64,000 nt of DNA from Gonocerus acuteangulatus (Eukaryota; Arthropoda; Insecta; Hemiptera; Coreidae): assembly GCA_946811695.1 (NCBI GenBank), contig OX328128.1:29311457-29375456 (forward strand). The letters run 5' to 3'. The notes under the pieces were generated by a model that worked only from the letters and a program-made list of their open reading frames with translations, was not told where the DNA came from and did no database searches. Below, one piece after another: positions 58,583 to 64,000 of this stretch (positions are counted from its first letter, which is position 1; every line of letters begins with the position of its first letter). The translations under genes were made by a program, and so were the position numbers.

Positions 58583-58820
58583 GGTCTACAAACCTGTATA
58601 TCCGTTACCTTATGATCTGTGTACCTATAGGTGAAGCAAACTAAGGATGTTCCATCTATTGGTCTACAAACCTGTATATCCGTTACCTTATGACCTGTAT
58701 ACCCATAGGTGAAACAAATTAAGGATGTTCCATCTATTTGTCTACGGACCTGTATACTTGTTACCTTATGGTCCACATACCTACAGTCAAGACAACGTAA
58801 GTACCTACGGTCTATTGGTC
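58583..58820. repeat. 78-bp tandem array, three clear copies plus decayed ones
   Basis: Units start at 58583, 58661 and 58739 (GGTCTACAAACCTGTATATC, TCCATCTATT at the end). Related but diverged text continues to about 59000 (CATATGACCTAACGTTCC) and on both sides of the pogo-like insertion (60360-60428 and 61651-61760), so the array was once longer. Confidence 0.85.
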
Positions 58821-59343
58821 AAGAAAAACCTCCACATGTTTATTGTTGAGGTAAATAAAGTATTTGTGATGTAATGGTCCACATACATAATATCTGTTAC
58901 CTTATGATCCAGATATGTATGGCTAAACGTTGACATATGACCTAACGTTCCATAAACCTGTAGTTAAGGCTTAATTTAGGACGTTGACCTGATAATCCAC
59001 CTAAAAACGTTAAAGCTAAATATGGGCATGTGAAATCAATCCCCACTAATCAGTAGTTAAGTTTAAATCTAGATCTGCAACATGTAACGCTTCTGTTACA
59101 TCGAGTTGTCTTCGTCAACAAGATCTCTACGAAATTAAACCTTTAATTAATATGTACGGCTCTTATTTTTAGAATCTCAATTAAAATGCGAAAATAACTT
59201 CTAAACATGTTTCGCAACTCTTTAGAAATTACGCTAAACTTAGCTTAAGTAATATGAAGGTAGTATCGAATTTTCGATACCTTCATCAACATATCAATAA
59301 TATTTACATATTACGGGGAAGAAGCACTTCGCGCGTTAACCAA
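58821..59343. other. Decayed 78-bp-type repeats and unassigned DNA
   Basis: Diverged units to about 59000, then AT-rich sequence. A near-palindrome GAAGGTAGTATCGAATTTTC / GATACCTTC lies at 59257-59285. Confidence 0.45.
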
Positions 59344-59493
59344 TATATACAGGGTGTCACGATTTTAAATGGCAAAACTTCAGGAGCGTGAAGAGGACAT
59401 AAAAACTAAGACAAAAAGTCCTTTAGAGATTTGCTCGATTTGGAGAAAATCGTAAAACAAGAAATGAAGCCAGTATTATGCTTATTGTGTTGG

Positions 59494-59562
<69 letters not shown>
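59344..59562 (+). repeat. Single mariner-type end and TA array
   Basis: ATATACAGGGTGTCACGATT at 59344 looks like the terminal repeat of a Tc1/mariner-type element; no partner end was found. A TA array follows at 59495-59562. Confidence 0.4.
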
Positions 59563-59564
<2 letters not shown>

Positions 59565-60428
59565 TGTATACTTCGTTACCATTGGTCTTTTTTCACATTT
59601 TAAATTAAAGCTTTTAAAATTAATTTTAGTGTTTTGAATTCTAGTCCATAAGTCCTTATTGGTCGGAGTAATGGACTTATGGACTAGAACTATGGGATTA
59701 CACTAAAACTTCCAATTCCTACAGAATACAAACAATGCAATCCAAAAGCCTTCGAAAAATATCCAATGCTCCTTTATTCAATCCCTGGCCAAATCAGTCT
59801 ATCAGAAGTTTCATTCCAATCTCCCTGGCCATCCAAATCCTTTGATAAACTCTCTATCCTCCTTCCATAATCCACAAAATCCTCATAGAAGACTGAAGTG
59901 GCGGAGGCCTAGAGAGAATTTGTTTAACATACCGTCTGCAATGCTTAAAATTTATTGTTCTAGTGGGTTATGTAATTGTACATATTCCCACATCATGCCT
60001 CACAATGTTTATATGTTTAAGCTCACTATTTCGAAATATTATAGTGCTATTCCATATGAAAAGTGCTAAAACTGTGTGCCTTAAGCCGTACATGACTATG
60101 TGCTGAGACAAAGCCATATTTATGGTTTATTCTAGATAAATAAGCCCCTTTTAATAAAGACAGATGTAGGAGATTCAACAAGGATTGGACACATCTACAG
60201 CATTATTTTGTAAATGGAGAAATATTGTCGGACAGCAAGCTAAAGCTTCTCGTGGATTTGCCATAGCAACTAAATCCAGTATTTATTTCCCTTAACTTAT
60301 CTCTGAATCGTAAAATGTCTTGTTCGCGGGAACTGAGTAATAGCAGATCACACCTATGAAGCTGTTACCTTACAGTTCTCTGGTCAATGGAAATTATCTA
60401 CCTGCGACCTAATGGTACTCATACGTAG
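59563..60428. other. Unassigned; short palindrome at 59640
   Basis: TCTAGTCCATAAGTC and its inverse GACTTATGGACTAGA face each other at 59640-59690. The remainder is unassigned up to a decayed 78-bp unit at 60360-60428. Confidence 0.45.
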
Positions 60429-60430
60429 TA

Positions 60431-61648
60431 CCGTCATTTGGGGTGAGTTCGGACACATTTTCGAGGTGTTCTCGTAATTAAAAAAGACAGAATTTTTGTA
60501 AAAATCTGGAAAAATTAATTTATGACCCCTTAACATTCCTCTATCGAATAGTGTATTTTGTTTTTTGAATATCTCAAAAATTTTCAATTTTTCTTAGAGC
60601 TAAAATGTGTCCGAACTCACCCCTACTTGTGGGGTGAGTTCGGACAGCCTTTAATTTCTGTAAAAATCTTAACTTAAGCTATAGTTAGAGTGAGCTCGGT
60701 CGTAATTGACGATATTCTAAAGAGAAATATTTTCTATAATATTTTTTAGATTAACAAAATATTCCTTCACTTTTTCCTTATCAACTTCTGCTGTACACAT
60801 TTTGATGCTTTGTGTAAGACGTTCCATTAATGGCTGATTCCTTTACATAAAGCCTTAAAACCATTCCAGTCTGAGCTTGCTTTAAAATCCTGCGAATTTT
60901 TTCCTGACCATCCAAATATGTTTTTACGATTTGGCGAATATCTTAATCGAGTTAATGGAAAGTCCCATTCAGCTGCAGCTTAAATTCCCTTTGATATTTT
61001 TTTTTTCTTCTTGACTCAATTTTGTTTGGCCGCCACTTTTTTTTGGTGTGCATTCCTCTAACTTTATCATTTAAAGTCGATGTAGGTATTTCGTTGACAT
61101 CGAAATACCTAAATCGATACGCTGCCTCTTTCAGAGTCTTCTTCTTTGTTTTGACATCGTCAACCAAATTTCTCAAAGCCTCTTTTGGAATAAATACTGT
61201 TTTCCTTTAAGCCAAAAGGGCGCGGGTATAATTGATACATGTCCGAACTCACCCCATGGTATGCGAGTTTTTTACTTAACGAAGAAAAAAAAGCTTTTGA
61301 ACTTAAAAAATTAATATTTTTATTTATGTATCATTAGCCAACATGTAAACCTACTATAAAATATGAAAAATTAGGGTTTAATTACTTCTAGAGCCTCTAC
61401 ACAGACGTTTGTTTCTAGCATTTCGAAAATCATGGAAATTACAACTCACATTAAAATATTCGTTACTCACTTCAAAGTGTTCTCAGGGCGATTTCGCCTT
61501 ACCTACATGGGAAACATACAATATCGATAGTATTTGTCATGCCAATTATGACCCTAATGAAAAAGTTTGCTCCAGGTCACGTGATTTCCTGCGCCATGCA
61601 CTATTGTCCGAAGTCGTACTACCTGTCCGAACTCACCCCAAAATACGG
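60431..61648 (-). mobile_element. pogo-like DNA transposon, internally deleted
   Basis: Ends CCGTCATTTGGGGTGAGTTC and (inverted) CCGTATTTTGGGGTGAGTTC, extended to GGACA, flanked by TA on both sides. The end motif recurs internally at 60606-60652 and 61239-61256 in both orientations, which suggests nested or rearranged ends. A psq-type HTH is encoded on the minus strand. The TA duplication, TIRs and psq HTH together fit the pogo/Tigger group. The DDE domain is missing. It inserted into the 78-bp repeat region. Confidence 0.75.
60952..61206 (-). pseudogene. pogo-type transposase N-terminal part (psq HTH)
   Basis: The minus frame reads FIPKEALRNLVDDVKTKKKT, LKEAAYRFRYFDVNEIPTST, LNDKVRG, then a basic segment rich in Lys and Arg. 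AL..V..(K)..T.KEAA..(F)..IP.STL..KV.G is the pattern of the psq helix-turn-helix that binds element ends in pogo transposases. About 80 codons remain, from an upstream stop to a stop at 60952. The second HTH and the DDE catalytic domain are absent. An insertion YFDVNE between helices is longer than usual. Confidence 0.7.
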
Positions 61649-61650
61649 TA

Positions 61651-61954
61651 CCTGTTAATTTAAGTTCCACACACCTAAGGGTAAACACTGTCATATGACC
61701 TAAAGTTCAGCATAAGATTAGTTAAAGCTTAATTTAGGTCTGTGACCTGGTGCTCTGTTGGACTGACATTAATTCTGACTTCACTATAGAGTTCTCCATG
61801 AATTATTCCATAAGGAAACATATATAGGACGTACAAATATCACAAAACACGAGCAAGAAAGTTTTTGTTCGGCTAGATTCTGATTTTCCTCTTTACTACG
61901 AGATCTTTTTATTTTTACACCAACTGCTATAAAAGCTACTGAATGCTCCGAATC

Positions 61955-61959
<5 letters not shown>
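61651..61959. other. Continuation of decayed 78-bp-type repeat, then unassigned
   Basis: CATATGACCTAAAGTTC and AAAGCTTAATTTAGG at 61690-61740 parallel 58945-58985. The rest is unassigned. Confidence 0.5.

Positions 61960-62021
<62 letters not shown>
61960..62021. repeat. TA microsatellite
   Basis: About 60 bases of TA, followed by a twice-repeated TTATTTGGGGAAA segment at 62021-62075. Confidence 0.9.
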
Positions 62022-62025
<4 letters not shown>

Positions 62026-62084
62026 TGGGGAAATAATAATACCCCAACCTTATTATTTGGGGAAAAAATAATATGTACCTAATA

Positions 62085-62392
62085 AGCTGGAGGCCTAAGT
62101 TCAAATCCCGAGCAAGCATTAAAGATTTTTTCTTCCAGTGTCTTCGTTCATGGGTTGAATACGGCCTCCCTGACCGTCCCTAGGCCAACCCAGCCTTTAA
62201 TTAATTTAATAATGGGTACTTTGGGTGCTAATGACTCTAGCAGTCGAAGCAACCAGGGGGAAAATCAGGCGGCCGGAGCATAGTACTGACCACACTATCT
62301 CCCTAGTGTAAGGTATGGTCATGAATCAGGTACCTCTATAATATCTGTCCCTCAGGGCCCTCGTGGCCTGTTACGGGACTGATTTTTTTTTT
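62085..62392 (+). mobile_element. tRNA-derived SINE family 1, 5'-truncated
   Basis: Begins in the anticodon region (AGCTGGAGGCCTAAGTTC, B-box-like AGTTCAAATCCCG), runs through CAGGCGGCCGGAGCATAGTA and ends TTACGGGACTGATTTTTTTT. The A-box half is missing. T-ended. Confidence 0.8.
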
Positions 62393-62779
62393 AAAAATAA
62401 TATATACAATTTTTAATATTGTATATTTAAAATGGTACATATTATTAAAATTACTTTTAAAGCTTACACACCACTCGCCATGAATTTTCGAACTAAACTG
62501 GCTAAACTCTGGCGTTCCAGCCGCAGGTTCCTTAGTAGAAGCATTTATTTTCTTAGTAGAAACACAAGTTCCTGCATCTAAAACGAAACATCATGCTTCC
62601 TTCGACTCTCATTCAATGAAATAACACGAAATTAATGTTTGGCTAGCTAGGAAGGGAAGGTTTTCTTGGAACCCTCGAGCCGAAATCCGTCATTCATTCC
62701 TCTCGGAGGCTGCCGGATTAGAAAGAGCGACGGATAAGGGTGAGTGTACTGTACCTATATCAACCTCTACTTGTGTGCC
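62393..62779. other. Unassigned sequence
   Basis: No supported features. Confidence 0.45.
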
Positions 62780-62854
62780 GTACACATGGATGCATCCGTA
62801 CACATGGATGTATTCGTACACATGGATGTATCATGCAATCGTCGCAACAATGAA

Positions 62855-62900
<46 letters not shown>
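62780..62900. repeat. 18-bp triplet and TA array
   Basis: CGTACACATGGATGTAT-type units, three copies at 62780-62833, then TA at 62860-62898 that supplied the target of the MITE next door. Confidence 0.85.
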
Positions 62901-62901
<1 letters not shown>

Positions 62902-62903
<2 letters not shown>

Positions 62904-63733
62904 GGGTCTTTTTGCGAAGACCACATCCAGTTACTTTTGAAGTAGCAGTAGTGATTGTATCAGTGATTCAGCGCATGCGCATGACTCCTTCGCCTTCCTT
63001 TTTGGAGGATTCTGATGACCGATTGTGTTGGTTCTTGCTGGGAGTAAAGTAACCTACAACAGTGAGTTAGAGTTTGTTTATGAAAAAGCTCTGCTTATGT
63101 TAGTGAGGTAAAATGGGCCTTTTACAATTAGTTCGCGATGTTCCTGACAAAGAAAAAGCGATTGGTTTCTTACTCGCTAAAATTAATAGAATTCTATTAA
63201 TTTTAGCGAGTTGGATAGACTAGAGTCGCTAAAATTAATAGAATTCTATTAATTTTAGCGAGTTGGATAGACTAGAGTTGCTAAAATTAATAGAATTCTA
63301 TTAATTTTAGCGAGTTGGATTGACTAGAGTTTTGATATCTTCTTGAGCGAGCGGAAACGCATAGCACGTATGCCCATAATGCTAAATAAATGTAAAATAT
63401 CCAACAAGAGAGAGAGTCAAGGAATAAAATATGTTTACAAATATCATTGTTTATGTTATCCTTCATAACCTTAAAAACAGTTAACTTTAATGCTTAATAA
63501 CTTTTTTCGTAGTTGGGAGATTTGATTTTGATCATATTAACCTTTTTATTAATAAATATTGCTTGCCATTATCTAATATGAATTATGACCGTAGATAACG
63601 AGTCTATTAGTAATAGATAACCATCAAAGAACCTCTAAGCTAATCAGTAAGCTTATCAGCGAGTACGAGAAACTATTATAAATCACTACTGCTACTTCGA
63701 AAGTAACTGGATGTGGTCTTCGCAAAAAGACCC
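62902..63733. mobile_element. 832-bp MITE with perfect 8-bp target duplication, copy 2
   Basis: Same ends as 17155-17916 (GGGTCTTTTTGCGAAGACCA), inserted in the opposite internal orientation, flanked by ATGTATAT on both sides (62894-62901, 63734-63741). A short plus-strand frame at about 62965-63049 encodes MRMTPSPSFLEDSDDRLCWF and FLLGVK, matching the relic in copy 1, perhaps an N-terminal transposase exon. Longer than copy 1 mainly through extra palindromic units. Confidence 0.9.
63173..63320. repeat. Three tandem palindromes, period about 53 bp
   Basis: Each unit contains the self-complementary block GCTAAAATTAATAGAATTCT..TTAGC; the first (63173-63210) is a perfect 38-base palindrome with GAATTC at its centre. 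Spacers are GTTGGATAGACTAGAGT. Copy 1 of the MITE has only two badly decayed units (17560-17640). Confidence 0.9.
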
Positions 63734-63741
63734 ATGTATAT

Positions 63742-64000
63742 ATATATATAAAGGAAAGTAACTGCATATCTTCTGAATGTCTTAATAAAAAGTACTTTTA
63801 AGTGAAATGTATTTAGGTTTTGTATTTTCTTAGGGCATTGAATTTATTGCCGCACGTTTCAGTGAAAAATAAAGATTGCCCAGTGGAAGAATCAAATGGC
63901 CAGTGGGAGGAGCAGAGTGATTTGGGGGGAGTTCGGGAGAGTCTTGTTTGTTTTGTGGTCTGAAGGGGGAAAAGTTACCGTCTTCTAAAGAGGACTCATT
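63742..64000. other. Unassigned end of window
   Basis: No supported features; text near 63843 (GCACGTTTCAGTG) was examined as a possible hammerhead and rejected. Confidence 0.5.

Noticed and set aside
59195..59230. Hammerhead-like text with GAAACATG on the minus strand
   Set aside because: The CTGANGA box is CTAAAGA and no helix II can form before GAAAC.
63840..63870. GAAACGTGC on the minus strand as a ribozyme core
   Set aside because: No CTGANGA box upstream and GTG is not an allowed cleavage triplet.

Overview
The window is an AT-rich stretch of what looks like a large, repeat-dense arthropod genome, probably an insect; I cannot place the species. There is no operon structure, no ribosome-binding pattern and no host gene I can name. 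What can be read is almost entirely mobile DNA, much of it nested: an RTE-like LINE, several SINE families, mariner, pogo, piggyBac and hAT remnants, Helentron-like non-autonomous elements with central TA microsatellites, and small foldback elements.

Layout. 1-6.8 kb: AT-rich DNA with a decayed 5S-derived SINE and a Helentron-like fragment. 6.9-12 kb: three foldback loci carrying hammerhead ribozyme motifs, one split by a 5S-derived SINE and one sitting inside a TA array within a Helentron-like element; also a 46-bp tandem array. 13.8-18.5 kb: SINEs, a hAT-type MITE with 8-bp duplications, and a second MITE family with a perfect 8-bp duplication. 20-31.8 kb: two nearly complete Helentron-like elements in opposite orientation (19984-23435 and 28982-30834), both holding about 345-bp internal units, plus one inserted inside a SINE (25370-26609). 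31.8-32.8 kb: an internally deleted piggyBac. 34.8-42.2 kb: tandem arrays, a decayed reverse transcriptase and another hammerhead foldback. 44.8-46.7 kb: a mariner relic in nested inverted repeats. 49.8-50.5 kb: a nearly perfect 353-bp-arm palindrome. 53.4-54.3 kb: the longest reading frame, the 3' half of an RTE-type reverse transcriptase. 54.9-55.9 kb: an inverted duplication of a mariner transposase end. 60.4-61.6 kb: a pogo-like element inserted into a 78-bp-type repeat. 62.9-63.7 kb: the second copy of the 8-bp-TSD MITE, with tandem perfect palindromes inside.

The observation most worth following is the set of about eight type I hammerhead ribozyme motifs (CTGANGA box, helix II, GAAAC, NUH cleavage site, short helix I) at 7.0, 9.3, 9.65, 11.5, 11.8, 27.5, 30.5 and 41.4 kb. 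Seven of the eight lie in small inverted-repeat elements. Hammerheads with almost no helix III are known from Penelope-like retroelements and related small retrozyme-like RNAs, but the repeated pairing of these ribozymes with long inverted repeats, some with a ribozyme in each arm, is not something I can assign to a named family.

All family names come from motif reading without any database search, and boundaries are good to a few bases only where a terminal repeat or target duplication is stated.
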